Under the pieces are notes generated by a model that saw only the letters and a program-made list of their open reading frames with translations, was not told the DNA's origin and searched no databases. A stretch of DNA of 64,000 bases, taken from contig NZ_VISS01000012.1 in assembly GCF_007827555.1 (NCBI RefSeq), positions 1-64,000 of the forward strand. The letters run 5' to 3'. Shown here one piece after another: positions 21,194-38,109 of the stretch (its first letter is position 1; the number at the start of each line of letters is the position of its first letter). The position numbers were made by a program, and so were the translations under genes. The stretch is from Aeribacillus composti (GTDB lineage Bacteria; Bacillota; Bacilli; Bacillales; Aeribacillaceae).

Positions 21194-21415
21194 CTACGTA
21201 CAGAGCGTCACGTCGCTTTCATCAATCACAAACCCTGCACTTTTTCGTATTTTTTTCTTTTCGTACAACGTAACATCTTCAATATCAAGAACCTTTAAAT
21301 AAAATTTTTCAAGCTCAACATCTACTTGCTCGAATGCTTTCAAATCATTTTCGGCCGCGATGATTACTGGAATTTCCTTCTCCTTCGTTTTTACAAGAAA
21401 GCGATACAAATACAT
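21194..21415 (-). CDS. DUF3906 small protein of the sulfur locus
   Basis: A 73-residue acidic and basic mixed protein with no membrane segment. The sequence MYLYRFLVKTKEKEIPVIIAAEND, then a VDVELEKFYLKVLDIEDVTLYEKK segment, resembles the DUF3906 family; function unknown. The start follows GGGG by seven bases. It lies 13 bases after the sulfite reductase and just before sumT, in the same direction, so it is probably co-transcribed. A role with the reductase or with siroheme delivery is only a guess from position. Confidence 0.8.
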   Translation of the reverse strand: MYLYRFLVKTKEKEIPVIIAAENDLKAFEQVDVELEKFYLKVLDIEDVTLYEKKKIRKSAGFVIDESDVTLCT

Positions 21416-21428
21416 GCTGACACCCCAT

Positions 21429-23054
21429 TTAAGCTCCGAGAGGTTCCAAAATCTCATCGAGCTTCGCCTGCAAAGGTTCAATGCCGACGCGATCATAATA
21501 TTCTAAAAAGGTTTCGCCGGCCAGCTTCGTTTCTTTGAAATATTGCAGAAAATCTTTCAATACTAAATGAAGCTTCTCTGCCTCAATTTTTCCTTTCAAT
21601 TTTTCATTAAATCGGCCGCCGTCAAGAAGCGTTCCGCCAACATGAATTTCGTAGGCATCGACCATTTTTTTATCTTTTGTTCTCATCAAAACGCCTTGCA
21701 GACCGATGTCCGCGATTTGCCGCTGACCGCATGAATTCGGGCAGCCTGTGATGTGCATCCGAACAGGTACATCCAATTCTAATTCTTGATCCAAATATTC
21801 GACAATTGTTTTCATCCGCTGTTTCGTTTCAACAAGCGCAAGGTTGCAAAATTCCGTTCCAGTGCAGGAAACGGCATAACCAATGAATGATTTCGGCTTG
21901 ATGGTAATTCTGCCCTTTTGAAAAATTTCTTCTGCCAGCAAAGCTTCAACTTGATCATCCGGAACGTTTGGAATCACAATATTTTGTGTATTGCAAGTTC
22001 GGATTTGTCCATTTCCGTATTTTTTGGAAATTCTGGCGATCTCCAGCACTTCCTCGGAATAAAGTCTTCCGAGCGGAACATTAAAGCCGATGTAATTCAA
22101 GCCTTTTTGCTTTTGCGGATGAACGCCGTAAAAATATCCTGCATTCCAGCCTTTTGTTTCATCGTTTCCTCTCTCCGGAAGCGGACCTGTCAGTTCAAGC
22201 AGTTTTTCTTGGAATTTTTCTACACCCCAATCGGCAACTAAAAATTTTAGACGGGCGCGGTGTCTTTTCTCACGATAGCCGTAATCACGGAAGATGGTTG
22301 TGACCGCAATGGCAACATCCTTCACTTTATCCGGGGTTACGAAAATGTTCAATGGTTGGGCCAAATGCGGTTTTGATGATAGTCCGCCACCGACCTTTAC
22401 ATGAAAGCCTTTCACAAGCTTTCCGTCAATCTCTTTTGTAGCTGGTATGAAAGCTAAATCATTGATTTCGGCATGTCCGGAATTGTAGTAGCTTGCACTA
22501 ATCGAAATTTTATATTTTCTTGGCAAATTGGAAAAATCTCTATTTTTATGGAAAAATTGATGAATTTCTCGCACAATCGGCTCTGTGTCCAAAAGCTCCT
22601 CCGGGTCAATGCCCGCAAGAGGATTTCCAATCACGTTGCGGGCGATGTCGCCACAGGCGCCTACCGTTGTTAAACCGACTTCATCCAAGCGTCTAAATAT
22701 TTCCGGAATGTTCTCGATTTCCAGCCAATGGAATTGGATGGCTTGACGAGTTGTAATATCAAATAGATCCCGGCCAAAATCTCTGCAGATCCCTGCGAGT
22801 GCAACGACTTGTTCATAGTTTAATATTCCCGTCGGTACTTTGATCCGCATCATAAAATAACCGTCTTTTTTAGGCCGTTGAAGATACAGCCCCGCCCATT
22901 TGAGCAAATCCCAATCTTCTTCCGGAATGGAAGCAAAGCCGTTTTTCGCAAAGGTGTCGATTTCTTCCAAAATATCCAATCCGTCTTTTTCAAGCTTTTT
23001 TAATTCAAACTTATTTAAATTTTCATTGTTTGCCCATACTTTTTCATGTGCCAT
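21429..23054 (-). CDS. Siroheme [4Fe-4S] sulfite/nitrite reductase, single-chain type
   Basis: A 541-residue protein of the NirA/Sir family, with two ferredoxin-like repeats and the cluster-siroheme motifs CTGTEFC and GCPNSCG in the C-terminal half. It should carry out the six-electron reduction of sulfite to sulfide (or nitrite to ammonia). The position, behind sat and cysC and ahead of sumT and sirB, argues for sulfite. B. subtilis uses the two-subunit CysJI enzyme at another locus instead. The electron donor is not encoded here; ferredoxin is the family expectation. A GGGGGAG site supports the ATG. Confidence 0.9.
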   Translation of the reverse strand: MAHEKVWANNENLNKFELKKLEKDGLDILEEIDTFAKNGFASIPEEDWDLLKWAGLYLQRPKKDGYFMMRIKVPTGILNYEQVVALAGICRDFGRDLFDITTRQAIQFHWLEIENIPEIFRRLDEVGLTTVGACGDIARNVIGNPLAGIDPEELLDTEPIVREIHQFFHKNRDFSNLPRKYKISISASYYNSGHAEINDLAFIPATKEIDGKLVKGFHVKVGGGLSSKPHLAQPLNIFVTPDKVKDVAIAVTTIFRDYGYREKRHRARLKFLVADWGVEKFQEKLLELTGPLPERGNDETKGWNAGYFYGVHPQKQKGLNYIGFNVPLGRLYSEEVLEIARISKKYGNGQIRTCNTQNIVIPNVPDDQVEALLAEEIFQKGRITIKPKSFIGYAVSCTGTEFCNLALVETKQRMKTIVEYLDQELELDVPVRMHITGCPNSCGQRQIADIGLQGVLMRTKDKKMVDAYEIHVGGTLLDGGRFNEKLKGKIEAEKLHLVLKDFLQYFKETKLAGETFLEYYDRVGIEPLQAKLDEILEPLGA

Positions 23055-23077
23055 TGCAACTCCCCCAATGTTTAAAA

Positions 23078-23674
23078 TTATAGGAACTTTCGATTTTTTA
23101 AATATTGAAAAATATGTTCAACACTTTCTTCTACTGACCATTCCTCAGAATGAACAATGATTTCAGGATTTTCAGGCTCTTCATATGGATCGTCGATACC
23201 TGTAAAATGTTTTATTTCACCGTTTCTCGCTTTTTTGTACAGCCCTTTCGGATCTCGTTTTTCACATTCTGATAATGAGCATTTAACATATATTTCAATG
23301 AACTCATCATGCTCGAGCAAATTTCTTACTAACTCCCGATCTTCTTTATATGGAGAAATAAAGGCTGTCAAAACAACTTGACCGCTGTCTACAAATAATT
23401 TTGCAACTTCTCCAATGCGCCGAATGTTTTCTTTTCGGTCCAATTCCGAAAATCCTAAATCTTTGTTCAACCCATGGCGAACGTTGTCTCCATCTAGTAC
23501 GTAAGACGAAATATTTTCATTGAACAGCTTTTGGTTTAATGCATTGGCTAACGTTGATTTGCCGGAACCGGACAATCCGGTAAACCATAGAACAAAGCTG
23601 TGATGCCCCGACTTTTTCCTCCGCTCTTCTTTTGTGACGGAATGATGATGCCATACAATATTTTTGCTTGTCAC
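23078..23674 (-). CDS. cysC: Adenylylsulfate kinase
   Basis: Phosphorylates APS to PAPS. The 198-residue protein has the P-loop [26 protein letters not shown] and the [12 protein letters not shown] segment, [12 protein letters not shown] near the C-terminus. It follows sat with a 12-base gap, so the two activation steps are made together. Having both cysC and cysH fits a PAPS route, though Bacillus CysH enzymes can accept APS and PAPS. Confidence 0.97.
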   Translation of the reverse strand: MTSKNIVWHHHSVTKEERRKKSGHHSFVLWFTGLSGSGKSTLANALNQKLFNENISSYVLDGDNVRHGLNKDLGFSELDRKENIRRIGEVAKLFVDSGQVVLTAFISPYKEDRELVRNLLEHDEFIEIYVKCSLSECEKRDPKGLYKKARNGEIKHFTGIDDPYEEPENPEIIVHSEEWSVEESVEHIFQYLKNRKFL

Positions 23675-23686
23675 GTTAATTCCACC

Positions 23687-24829
23687 TCATTTTTGCAATG
23701 CTTCTTGGCGCAGACCTTTTACAAGCACTTCCACAACTTCCGGACGGCTGAAAGTGTTTGGCAGCGGCTCACCGTTTCGAAGTTTTTCCCTTACTTTTGT
23801 GCCTGATAAAATGACACGGTCGTCATCAGAATGTGGGCATGTTTTATGGGAAGCCATGCCGTCGCATTTTTTACAATAAAAGCTGTGTTCAAAAAACAGC
23901 GGCGTAATGTCTAATTCCTCTTTTGTAAAGTTGAAAAAGATTTTCTGCGCATCATATGTTCCATAATAATTTCCAACCCCTGCATGGTCTCTTCCAACGA
24001 TGAAATGCGTACACCCATAATTTTTTCGAACGATAGCATGGAATATCGCTTCCCTTGGTCCGGCATAGCGCATGGCGGCTGGAAAAATTCCTAACAGAAC
24101 ACGATCTTTTGGATAGTAATTTTCCAACAGAACTCGATAGCTTTCCATGCGAATATCCGCAGGAATATCATCCTTTTTTGTTTCGCCGACAAGCGGCTGC
24201 AGAAATAATCCGTCTACGGTTTCAAGAGCTGTTTTTTGAATGTATTCATGCGCCCGGTGAACAGGATTTCTCGTTTGAAACCCTACGACTGTATTCCAGC
24301 CGAAACGTTCAAAAGCGGCTCGAGATTCCGCTGGTTCAAATGTTTCGTTTGGAAACGGCTTTTCCGTTTTCTTTACTAACACGACATCCCCGCCAAGATA
24401 GACAGGTGGACGCTCATACAATTTAGCAACTCCTGGGTGCTCTTCATCTTTTGTCCGATAAACATATTCCGCTTCTTTTTGTTTATCCGGCTTATATTTA
24501 TCTTCCACTTTGATCACACCGTATACTTCTCCGTTAAATGTCAGCTTAACTTCATCTCCAATGTCGATGCGATCAGCTTGTTCTTCTTCAACAGGAAGTG
24601 TAATTGGAATGCTCCAAACTATACCATTGGCAAGACGCATGTTTTCGACAACACTATCATAATCTTTTTTAGTTAAAAAACCCGTTAATGGACTAAATGC
24701 TCCAATACCGATTAACTCTAAGTCAGAGAGCCCGATATTATCCAATTCAATTGCTTCTTGAATATGAGAATAATTGTATTCTGGATTATAGCGATTGATT
24801 AATGTTCCTCCGTGCGGTGCAATCCCCAT
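23687..24829 (-). CDS. sat: Sulfate adenylyltransferase (ATP sulfurylase)
   Basis: Makes adenylylsulfate from ATP and sulfate. The 380-residue homo-oligomeric type shows an N-terminal PUA-like domain ([10 protein letters not shown]), the active-site [23 protein letters not shown] and a C-terminal [15 protein letters not shown] zinc-type motif. The ATG is preceded by an AAGGAGGAG site. In B. subtilis the sulfate permease cysP lies just upstream; here there is a 490-base gap without an intact gene instead. Confidence 0.97.
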   Translation of the reverse strand: MGIAPHGGTLINRYNPEYNYSHIQEAIELDNIGLSDLELIGIGAFSPLTGFLTKKDYDSVVENMRLANGIVWSIPITLPVEEEQADRIDIGDEVKLTFNGEVYGVIKVEDKYKPDKQKEAEYVYRTKDEEHPGVAKLYERPPVYLGGDVVLVKKTEKPFPNETFEPAESRAAFERFGWNTVVGFQTRNPVHRAHEYIQKTALETVDGLFLQPLVGETKKDDIPADIRMESYRVLLENYYPKDRVLLGIFPAAMRYAGPREAIFHAIVRKNYGCTHFIVGRDHAGVGNYYGTYDAQKIFFNFTKEELDITPLFFEHSFYCKKCDGMASHKTCPHSDDDRVILSGTKVREKLRNGEPLPNTFSRPEVVEVLVKGLRQEALQK

Positions 24830-25320
24830 TTGATCTCCTCCTTGCTACGCCATATATTCCTATATTCATATTTATTTACTAGGCTTTTATTGAAAAAATT
24901 TTTAGCCTTAGCCGCTAAATAAATCTAAATCGTTGCGATACGCCATCATCAAAAACGAGTAAAAAAAGCTTGAACAATTGGAATCATTTCATGAAACGAG
25001 TCTTCAAAACTTTATTTTTTTATGACGAGTTTTTATAAAGCATTATCTGCGGAAAAAGGCCTGCTGTAGATCAAACTGTCACTTCACTTGTAAGTGATAT
25101 TCATATTTTGATTGAACAAACACCAAAGATAAAATGATTGAATCAATTATCGATGAAGCCGAAGCAGACGGTTTAGGCACCTTCACCTCCACCGACCATT
25201 GAACAGAGAACATTTCCAGCAGTCCGAATGGAGGAAAAAGCGATATGTTTTTACCGCTCCTGTACGACAGGCAGCACCCGCTGCCGCCGCACCGCTTCCT
25301 CTAATGGTTATAGGCTTCCA
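24830..25320. other. Gap between cysH and sat where cysP is expected
   Basis: No intact gene. An inverted repeat TTTAGC/GCTAAA (24901-24906 and 24914-24919) followed by T on the minus strand lies before sat. On the plus strand, pieces of coding-like sequence in different frames stand side by side around 25020-25310 (for example MIESIIDEAEADGLG, ended by a stop, then a Pro-rich piece in another frame). This could be a decayed gene of unknown family. It does not look like CysP on the minus strand. Confidence 0.4.
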
Positions 25321-26040
25321 TTATTTTGTCACACTTGTACTCTCATGTAATCCGCATTCAAGCTTTTGATGGCCGACCCATCTTCCAGAACGCAGATCAT
25401 CCATGTTAATGGCTGGCTGAGTACAAGGCTGGCAGCCAATGGAAGGATAACCTTGATCATGTAAGACGATATAAGGCAAATCATGTTTATAAACATATCG
25501 CCAAACTTCCTTCCAGGTCCAGTGGATGAGAGGGCAAATTTTCACCTTTTGGAATTTCTCATCTTTATTAATATAGTTTACATGTTTTCTTGTCGGCGAT
25601 TGTTCTCTTCTTAATCCTGAAATCCATGCTTTTACTGGTTCAAGCGTCTCCCTTAATGGAACCACTTTCCGGATGTGACAGCAAAGATTCGGATCTTTCT
25701 CCCAAAGCTTATCTCCATATTGCTCTTTTTGCTCTTCTAATGTGATCTCTGGTTTTTTTAATTCTATATTTAAATCTGGATATCGATTTTTTACTTTTTC
25801 TATGCAATCATAGGTTTCTTTAAAATGCAGCCCTGTGTCCAAAAAGACAATCCGTGCGGTCGGATTGACCTTCGATATTAAATCAATGAGTACAATCCCT
25901 TCAATTCCAAAGCTGCACGAATACACAATATCATCTTTATATGTTGAATATGCCCATTCCAACACCTCTAGGGCACCTTTTGTGTCCGATGTCTCATCAA
26001 ACACGAGATCAGGTTCCGCCCAGGTTTCGTACGTAAGCAT
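25321..26040 (-). CDS. cysH: (Phospho)adenylylsulfate reductase
   Basis: Reduces PAPS and/or APS to sulfite with thioredoxin. The 239-residue protein has an ATP-pyrophosphatase-like fold with SCSFGIEG and LDTGLHF, the cysteine pairs CCHIRK and CQPCT that hold the [4Fe-4S] cluster in APS-type enzymes, and the C-terminal catalytic ECGLH. The ATG at 26040 follows a GGGGG site; an in-frame start 14 codons upstream has none. It has its own promoter and a structured leader of about 200 bases. Confidence 0.96.
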   Translation of the reverse strand: MLTYETWAEPDLVFDETSDTKGALEVLEWAYSTYKDDIVYSCSFGIEGIVLIDLISKVNPTARIVFLDTGLHFKETYDCIEKVKNRYPDLNIELKKPEITLEEQKEQYGDKLWEKDPNLCCHIRKVVPLRETLEPVKAWISGLRREQSPTRKHVNYINKDEKFQKVKICPLIHWTWKEVWRYVYKHDLPYIVLHDQGYPSIGCQPCTQPAINMDDLRSGRWVGHQKLECGLHESTSVTK

Positions 26041-26246
26041 TCGCCTTTCCCCCTTATTAGAAAAGGAATAGAGCGCGTTCAATAAAAGGATTGAAAACCG
26101 CCTCTAGTCGTCTAGTCAGCGGTTTATTGAGACAGCTTTTTATATAATCCTTCTTTTCTTTCATTTGTACAAATGACATTTTGTACTTAAAAATTAGGTT
26201 AGAAGATTCACAGTGTTCCTTTCAAGAACGTGCTATATGCTATCAA
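26041..26246 (-). promoter_or_regulatory. Structured cysH leader with a 16-base palindrome
   Basis: The predicted leader between the cysH promoter and the start codon holds TCATTTGTACAAATGA, a perfect 16-base palindrome (26161-26176). Its right part overlaps a second inverted repeat, GTACAAA (26167-26173) with TTTGTAC (26180-26186). Nearer cysH, AAACCGC (26095-26101) pairs with GCGGTTT (26119-26125), followed on the minus strand by a weak T run (GCGGTTTTC). I see no SAM-riboswitch or T-box consensus. The palindrome could be an operator or an RNA element. Confidence 0.5.
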
Positions 26247-26274
26247 ATTTTATCATAATTTTCCTAAAAGTCAA
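26247..26274 (-). promoter_or_regulatory. SigmaA promoter of cysH
   Basis: Minus-strand TTGACT (plus 26269-26274) and TAAAAT (plus 26247-26252) are 16 bases apart. It lies just downstream of pyrE, showing that the sulfur genes have their own start. Confidence 0.65.
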
Positions 26275-26317
26275 CCCGAGTTTTTTGATTGGAATTAAAT
26301 ATTATATGAAAAGGCGG

Positions 26318-26949
26318 TTAAACTTTTTCGAGCCAACTGTCGTTTTCAGGATTTTTTCGCCATAATGACAAGCGGTCGAGATCCTCTTTTGAAATCATTT
26401 GCACTTCCAAAGCCACTTGGATTAAAGTGTCATAATCACTTAATGCGATCGCCGGAATGCCAGCATTGGCAAAGTTTTGCTTTCCTTGAGGAAGACCGTA
26501 GGTAAAAATTGCGGCGACACCTAGTACTTGACAGCCAGCATTTCTTAGTGCTTCAACAGCTTTTAAGGAGCTTGCCCCTGTTGAAATCAAGTCTTCGATT
26601 ACAACAGCTTTTTGTCCTTCCCTCACTTTTCCTTCTATTTGGTTTCCCTTCCCATGCTTTTTCGGTGTGCTGCGCACATAACACATAGGCAATCCCAGCT
26701 CTTCAGCAACTAATGCCGCATGGGGAATACCGGCTGTTGCAGTTCCAGCAATTAATTCAGCATCGGAAAAATGCTCACTGATTAGTTGAGCTAGTCCTTT
26801 ATAAATGATTTTGCGGAGCTTCGGATACGATAGAGTCAAACGATTGTCGCAATAAATGGGCGATTTTATTCCGCTTGCCCACGTAAACGGTTCATTTGGT
26901 CTGAGAGTAACTGCTTCAATTTCTAGCAAATGTTTGGCGATTTCCTTTT

Positions 26950-26953
<4 letters not shown>
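26318..26953 (-). CDS. pyrE: Orotate phosphoribosyltransferase
   Basis: Joins orotate and PRPP to give OMP, the fifth step of pyrimidine synthesis. The 211-residue type I phosphoribosyltransferase shows [16 protein letters not shown] for orotate and the PRPP loop [13 protein letters not shown]. The start overlaps the end of pyrF. It is the last gene of the pyr operon; I see no convincing terminator between it and the cysH promoter. Confidence 0.97.
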
Positions 26954-29340
<2,387 letters not shown>

Positions 29341-29353
29341 AGGATCACCTTCT

Positions 29354-32300
29354 TTACCTATTATGTTCGGAGAGATTTTCAACCGTAAAAGCCATCGATT
29401 CAAGCACGCGTAAAATTGCCCTTGCAGTGTCTAAAGAAGTGAGGCACGGCACACCGTTTTCAACCGATTCCCTTCTGATTCTGAAGCCGTCGCGCTCAGG
29501 CTGCTTTCCTTTCGTCAGCGTGTTGATGACAAATTGCGCTTTTCCATTGCGTATCACATCCAAAATGTTGTCGCCACGTGATCCGATTTTGCTGACAACT
29601 TTTGCTTTTATGCCGTTCTCTTCTAGAAACTTTGCGGTTCCTTCCGTCGCCAGCAGCTGATAGCCGATATTGCGAAATCTGCCCGCAATTTCTAAAGCCT
29701 CGTTTTTGTCCTTATCAGCAATCGTAAGCAGCACTGATCCGTGCTCGTAAATATTCGTACCGGCTGCAACAAAGCCTTTATAAAGAGCCTTTTCAAAGGT
29801 GGCATCCTTTCCGATTACTTCCCCAGTTGATTTCATTTCTGGTCCAAGCGTAATGTCGACACGGCGCAACTTCGCAAATGAAAATACCGGCACCTTCACA
29901 AATACACCTTTCGCCTCTTTTGCAAGCCCTGTTTTCACACCGAGTTCCGGCAAGCTAGCACCGAGTATCACCTTTGTCGCAATCTTAGCCATCGGAATTC
30001 CGGTAATTTTACTTAAAAACGGAACTGTTCTGCTTGATCTTGGGTTCACTTCCAATACGTATACCCGCCCGTCAGCAATTACAAATTGAATGTTTAGCAG
30101 TCCGACAATATTCAGCCCTTTTGCCAAACGAATCGTATAATCAACAAGTTCTGTTTTCAACTGATCAGATAACGTTTGCGGCGGGTAAACCGCTATCGAG
30201 TCCCCTGAGTGCACGCCTGCCCGCTCAATATGCTCCATAATGCCCGGAATGAGCACATGTTTACCGTCTGAAATCGCATCAACTTCCACTTCTATTCCGG
30301 TTAAATATTGATCAATTAAAACGGGATGTTCCGGATTAATTTTTACTGCATGTTCCATATAATGGAGCAATTCTTCTTTATGGTAGACAATTTCCATCGC
30401 CCGGCCGCCAAGCACATAGGAAGGACGGACAAGCACCGGATAGCCGATTTCTTCCGCAATTTCCACCGCTTCAGCGACGGATAGAGCTGTTTTCCCTACA
30501 GGCTGTGGTATTTCCAAAGCTTCAAGCACTTGTTCGAACTTGTCGCGGTCTTCCGCCCGATCTAAATTTTCCAGGCTTGTTCCTAATATTTTGACACCTC
30601 GTTTTGCCAGCTTGCCTGCCAAATTGATTGCCGTTTGCCCGCCGAATTGGACGACAACGCCAATCGGCTTCTCCAAGTCGATAATATGCATGACATCTTC
30701 GATCGTCAGCGGTTCAAAATACAGCTTGTCGGAAATGCTGAAATCCGTTGACACCGTTTCTGGATTGTTATTGATAATGATTGCTTCATATCCTGCTTCG
30801 CGAATCGCCCAAACAGAGTGAACTGTTGCATAATCGAACTCAATACCCTGCCCGATTCGAATCGGCCCTGAACCTAACACGACAACACTTTTTCGTTCAG
30901 TCACAATCGATTCATTTTCTTCTTCATATGTGCCGTAAAAGTAAGGCGTCTCGGATTCAAACTCGCTTGCACACGTATCAACCATTTTGTAAACTGGAAC
31001 AATTCCTTGTTTTTTCCGAAACTCATAAACTTCCGATTCATCTGTATTCCATAACGAAGCGATAAAGTGATCAGAAAATCCGAGCTGCTTTGCTTTTCTC
31101 AACACGTTTACATCAAATGGAGATTTTTTCAGTTCTCGTTCATATTCGATAATGTTGTTTATCTTATTCAAGAAAAAGCGGTCGATTTTGCTCCATTGAT
31201 GAATTTGCTCAACGGAAAAACCCCTTCTCAGCGCTTCGCCGATGTAAAAGATTCGTTCATCCCCTGCTTTCTTGATCCGCTTTTCAATCATTTCATCTGA
31301 GACATCGTTTTCTTTCAATGTTAAATGGTAGACGCTTGCTTCGAGAGAACGAACAGCTTTTAACAACGATTCTTCAAACGTGCGGCCGATCGCCATGACT
31401 TCACCGGTTGCTTTCATTTGAGTGCCAAGCACACGGTTGGCTGATTCAAATTTATCAAACGGCCATCGCGGTATTTTCGTGACAACATAATCAAGCGCCG
31501 GTTCAAAGCAAGCAAATGTTTTCCCTGTCACTGGATTGATGATTTCATCTAACGTTAAACCGACGGCAATTTTCGCTGCGAGTTTCGCAATCGGATATCC
31601 TGTCGCTTTTGATGCAAGGGCGGATGAGCGGCTAACCCGCGGGTTCACTTCGATAACGTAATATTGAAAACTATCCGGATCAAGAGCAAGCTGAACATTG
31701 CATCCGCCTTCGATGCCAAGAGCTCCGATAATTTTTAATGACACGTTTCTGAGCAGCTGGTATTCTCTGTCTGAAATCGTTTGGCTGGGCGCCACAACGA
31801 TCGAATCGCCTGTATGAATGCCGACGGGGTCAATATTTTCCATGTTGCAGACAACGATTTTATTATCTTTTGAGTCCCGCATCACTTCATATTCGATTTC
31901 TTTGTAGCCGGCAATGCTTTTTTCGAGCAGACATTGATGAACAGGGCTGAGCTTTAGACCGTTTGTGACAATTTCAATCAGTTCTTCCTCATCGTGACAA
32001 ATGCCGCCTCCGGTCCCGCCAAGTGTATATGCAGGCCGAACGATCACCGGATAGCCGACTTGCTCCACAAAATGAAACGCTTCTTCAAGCTCATGAATTA
32101 TGGCGCTTTCCGGCACCGGTTCATTCAGCTCCTTCATAAGCTCGCGGAACAGTTCACGGTCTTCAGCTTTTTGAATGGCTGAAAGCTTAGTTCCTAAAAT
32201 TTCAACGCCGCACTCTTCTAAAACACCCATTTTATGAAGCTCGACCGCCAAGTTTAGTCCAGTCTGTCCGCCGAGAGTCGGCAGGATCGCATCCGGCCTT

Positions 32301-32542
32301 TCCTTGCGGATGATTTTGGCGACAAAGCTCGGCGTGAGCGGCTCCATATACACTTTGTCGGCAATTTCCGTATCCGTCATAATTGTCGCTGGGTTCGAGT
32401 TGACAAGAACAACCTCATATCCTTCCTCCTTCAATGCTAAGCACGCCTGTGTTCCCGAATAGTCAAACTCCGCCGCTTGTCCGATAATAATCGGTCCTGA
32501 TCCAATAACTAAAATTTTCTGAATATCTTTCCGCTTAGGCAT
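29354..32542 (-). CDS. pyrAB: Carbamoyl-phosphate synthase (pyrimidine-specific), large subunit
   Basis: Makes carbamoyl phosphate from bicarbonate, ammonia and two ATP. The 1062-residue protein holds two ATP-grasp halves (about 1-400 with [12 protein letters not shown], and about 545-935 with [13 protein letters not shown]), an oligomerisation domain in between and a C-terminal MGS-like regulatory domain (about 936-1062), where UMP and PRPP act in this family. It overlaps pyrAA by 8 bases. Lack of an arg context supports the pyrimidine-specific enzyme rather than CarB. Confidence 0.97.
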   Translation of the reverse strand: MPKRKDIQKILVIGSGPIIIGQAAEFDYSGTQACLALKEEGYEVVLVNSNPATIMTDTEIADKVYMEPLTPSFVAKIIRKERPDAILPTLGGQTGLNLAVELHKMGVLEECGVEILGTKLSAIQKAEDRELFRELMKELNEPVPESAIIHELEEAFHFVEQVGYPVIVRPAYTLGGTGGGICHDEEELIEIVTNGLKLSPVHQCLLEKSIAGYKEIEYEVMRDSKDNKIVVCNMENIDPVGIHTGDSIVVAPSQTISDREYQLLRNVSLKIIGALGIEGGCNVQLALDPDSFQYYVIEVNPRVSRSSALASKATGYPIAKLAAKIAVGLTLDEIINPVTGKTFACFEPALDYVVTKIPRWPFDKFESANRVLGTQMKATGEVMAIGRTFEESLLKAVRSLEASVYHLTLKENDVSDEMIEKRIKKAGDERIFYIGEALRRGFSVEQIHQWSKIDRFFLNKINNIIEYERELKKSPFDVNVLRKAKQLGFSDHFIASLWNTDESEVYEFRKKQGIVPVYKMVDTCASEFESETPYFYGTYEEENESIVTERKSVVVLGSGPIRIGQGIEFDYATVHSVWAIREAGYEAIIINNNPETVSTDFSISDKLYFEPLTIEDVMHIIDLEKPIGVVVQFGGQTAINLAGKLAKRGVKILGTSLENLDRAEDRDKFEQVLEALEIPQPVGKTALSVAEAVEIAEEIGYPVLVRPSYVLGGRAMEIVYHKEELLHYMEHAVKINPEHPVLIDQYLTGIEVEVDAISDGKHVLIPGIMEHIERAGVHSGDSIAVYPPQTLSDQLKTELVDYTIRLAKGLNIVGLLNIQFVIADGRVYVLEVNPRSSRTVPFLSKITGIPMAKIATKVILGASLPELGVKTGLAKEAKGVFVKVPVFSFAKLRRVDITLGPEMKSTGEVIGKDATFEKALYKGFVAAGTNIYEHGSVLLTIADKDKNEALEIAGRFRNIGYQLLATEGTAKFLEENGIKAKVVSKIGSRGDNILDVIRNGKAQFVINTLTKGKQPERDGFRIRRESVENGVPCLTSLDTARAILRVLESMAFTVENLSEHNR

Positions 32543-33626
32543 TGAGATTCCCCCTTTGAGCAGTCTTTTCCATCAGCTCGATAAATTGATTAAACAATGG
32601 ATTGGCATCCTCAGGTCCCGGTGATGCTTCCGGATGGTATTGAACAGCGAAAGCAGGATGCACGCGATGTCTCAATCCTTCAACTGTTCCGTCGTTCAGT
32701 GCAACATGTGTTACTTCAAGCTCTGTATTCCTAATGGATTCGATGCTTACAGCATAGCCGTGATTTTGGGAAGTCATATACACTTTCCCAGTTTTTAAAT
32801 CCTTCACTGGATGGTTTGAGCCGCGGTGGCCGAATTTTAATTTTTCTGTTTTCGCACCGCATGCTAAAGCGAGCAGCTGATGCCCTAAACATATTCCAAA
32901 GATAGGGGTTTTCCCGATAAGATCGCGCAGCATTTCAATTGCTTCTGGAACGTTTTGCGGATCTCCAGGTCCGTTTGTGAGCAAAACGCCGTCAGGCTTC
33001 AATCGCAATATTTCCTCCGCAGATGTATCATATGGAACGACGATCGAGTCGCAATTTCGGCTGTTTAATTCTCTTAAGATTCCATGCTTCATGCCAAAAT
33101 CTACAACAACCACTCTTTTTCCTCTTCCTGGACTTTGATATGGTCTTTTCGTCGATACAATTTCCACCTGATTGCGCGGCAGCTCCGTTTCTCTTAATTT
33201 CTCAGCCACTTGCTTTGGATCCGCCTCAGCTGAACAGATTGCACCTTTTAACGTTCCGTAGTTGCGGATAATTCTAGTCAGCCTTCTTGTATCGATTCCA
33301 CTGATGCCAGGAATATCGTTTTCTATGAGAAAATCATTGATTGAATATAAACTTCTCCAGTTGGAGGGAGCTTCACAGGCTTCCTTCACAATCATCCCGT
33401 TCACGAACGGGCGGATCGTCTCAAAATCGTCGCGGTTGATGCCGTAATTGCCGATCAATGGATAAGTAAACGTTACGATTTGCCCGCAATATGAAGGATC
33501 TGAAAGTGTTTCTTGATAGCCTGTCATTCCGGTTGTGAACACAACCTCTCCGATGATGTCACGATCGCTTCCAAAGCCATCGCCGATGAAAACATCGCCG
33601 TTTTCAAGCACTAATTGCCGTTTCAT
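32535..33626 (-). CDS. pyrAA: Carbamoyl-phosphate synthase (pyrimidine-specific), small subunit
   Basis: Glutamine amidotransferase subunit, 363 residues. The N-terminal CPSase domain begins [19 protein letters not shown]. The class I amidotransferase domain has GPGDPQN, the nucleophile motif [12 protein letters not shown] and the His/Glu of [10 protein letters not shown]. The ammonia it frees is passed to PyrAB. The ATG has a GGGGAGAG site and pyrC ends just upstream. Confidence 0.97.
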   Translation of the reverse strand: MKRQLVLENGDVFIGDGFGSDRDIIGEVVFTTGMTGYQETLSDPSYCGQIVTFTYPLIGNYGINRDDFETIRPFVNGMIVKEACEAPSNWRSLYSINDFLIENDIPGISGIDTRRLTRIIRNYGTLKGAICSAEADPKQVAEKLRETELPRNQVEIVSTKRPYQSPGRGKRVVVVDFGMKHGILRELNSRNCDSIVVPYDTSAEEILRLKPDGVLLTNGPGDPQNVPEAIEMLRDLIGKTPIFGICLGHQLLALACGAKTEKLKFGHRGSNHPVKDLKTGKVYMTSQNHGYAVSIESIRNTELEVTHVALNDGTVEGLRHRVHPAFAVQYHPEASPGPEDANPLFNQFIELMEKTAQRGNLNA

Positions 33627-33627
33627 A

Positions 33628-37253
<3,626 letters not shown>

Positions 37254-37280
37254 GTTTTTTCCTCCTTATGGAATTTGCAC

Positions 37281-37379
37281 AAAAAAACCTCTTTGGCCGA
37301 TGAGGCACAAAGAGGTTTTGCCAAAGTGCATACAAATAGCGTATACACCTTTCGGACCCCTTTGCAGCCTCACGGGACT
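37281..37379 (-). promoter_or_regulatory. PyrR attenuator in the pyrR-pyrP interval
   Basis: PyrR-binding sequence AGTCCCGTGAGGCT on the minus strand (plus 37366-37379), then a terminator with stem ACCTCTTTG/CAAAGAGGT (37287-37295 and 37308-37316) and a seven-T run (37281-37287). Same layout as the second attenuator of B. subtilis. Confidence 0.95.
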
Positions 37380-37396
37380 GCTATTAAAAGGGACAT

Positions 37397-37963
<567 letters not shown>

Positions 37964-37965
37964 TT

Positions 37966-38049
37966 AAAAAAACCTCTCATCCTGAGGATGAGAGGTTTTG
38001 TGCATAGCTCACCTATTGCCATACGATTCCTTCTCAGCCTCACGGGACT
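37966..38049 (-). promoter_or_regulatory. PyrR attenuator in the pyr operon 5' leader
   Basis: AGTCCCGTGAGGCT on the minus strand (plus 38036-38049) is the PyrR-binding loop. The terminator has a 12-base stem AACCTCTCATCC/GGATGAGAGGTT (37971-37982 and 37986-37997) with a three-base loop, followed by T (37966-37972). Confidence 0.95.
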
Positions 38050-38080
38050 GCAGTTAAAGGATGCTGTATTGTCTAAACGT

Positions 38081-38109
38081 ATTATGACAGAGCAGCTCGT
38101 AAATGTCAA
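38081..38109 (-). promoter_or_regulatory. SigmaA promoter of the pyr operon
   Basis: A perfect TTGACA (plus 38104-38109) and CATAAT (plus 38081-38086) stand 17 bases apart on the minus strand. The -35 overlaps the stop end of the rluD-like gene. Transcription would begin about 30 bases before the PyrR-binding loop. Confidence 0.8.

Noticed and set aside
24830-25320. Intact small gene in the cysH-sat gap
   Set aside because: Every frame is broken by stops within a few dozen codons and no start with a ribosome binding site leads to a plausible product.
26041-26317. SAM (S-box) riboswitch or T-box before cysH
   Set aside because: The leader lacks the S-box core and the T-box GGTGGTACCGCG-type sequence; only generic hairpins and a palindrome are visible.
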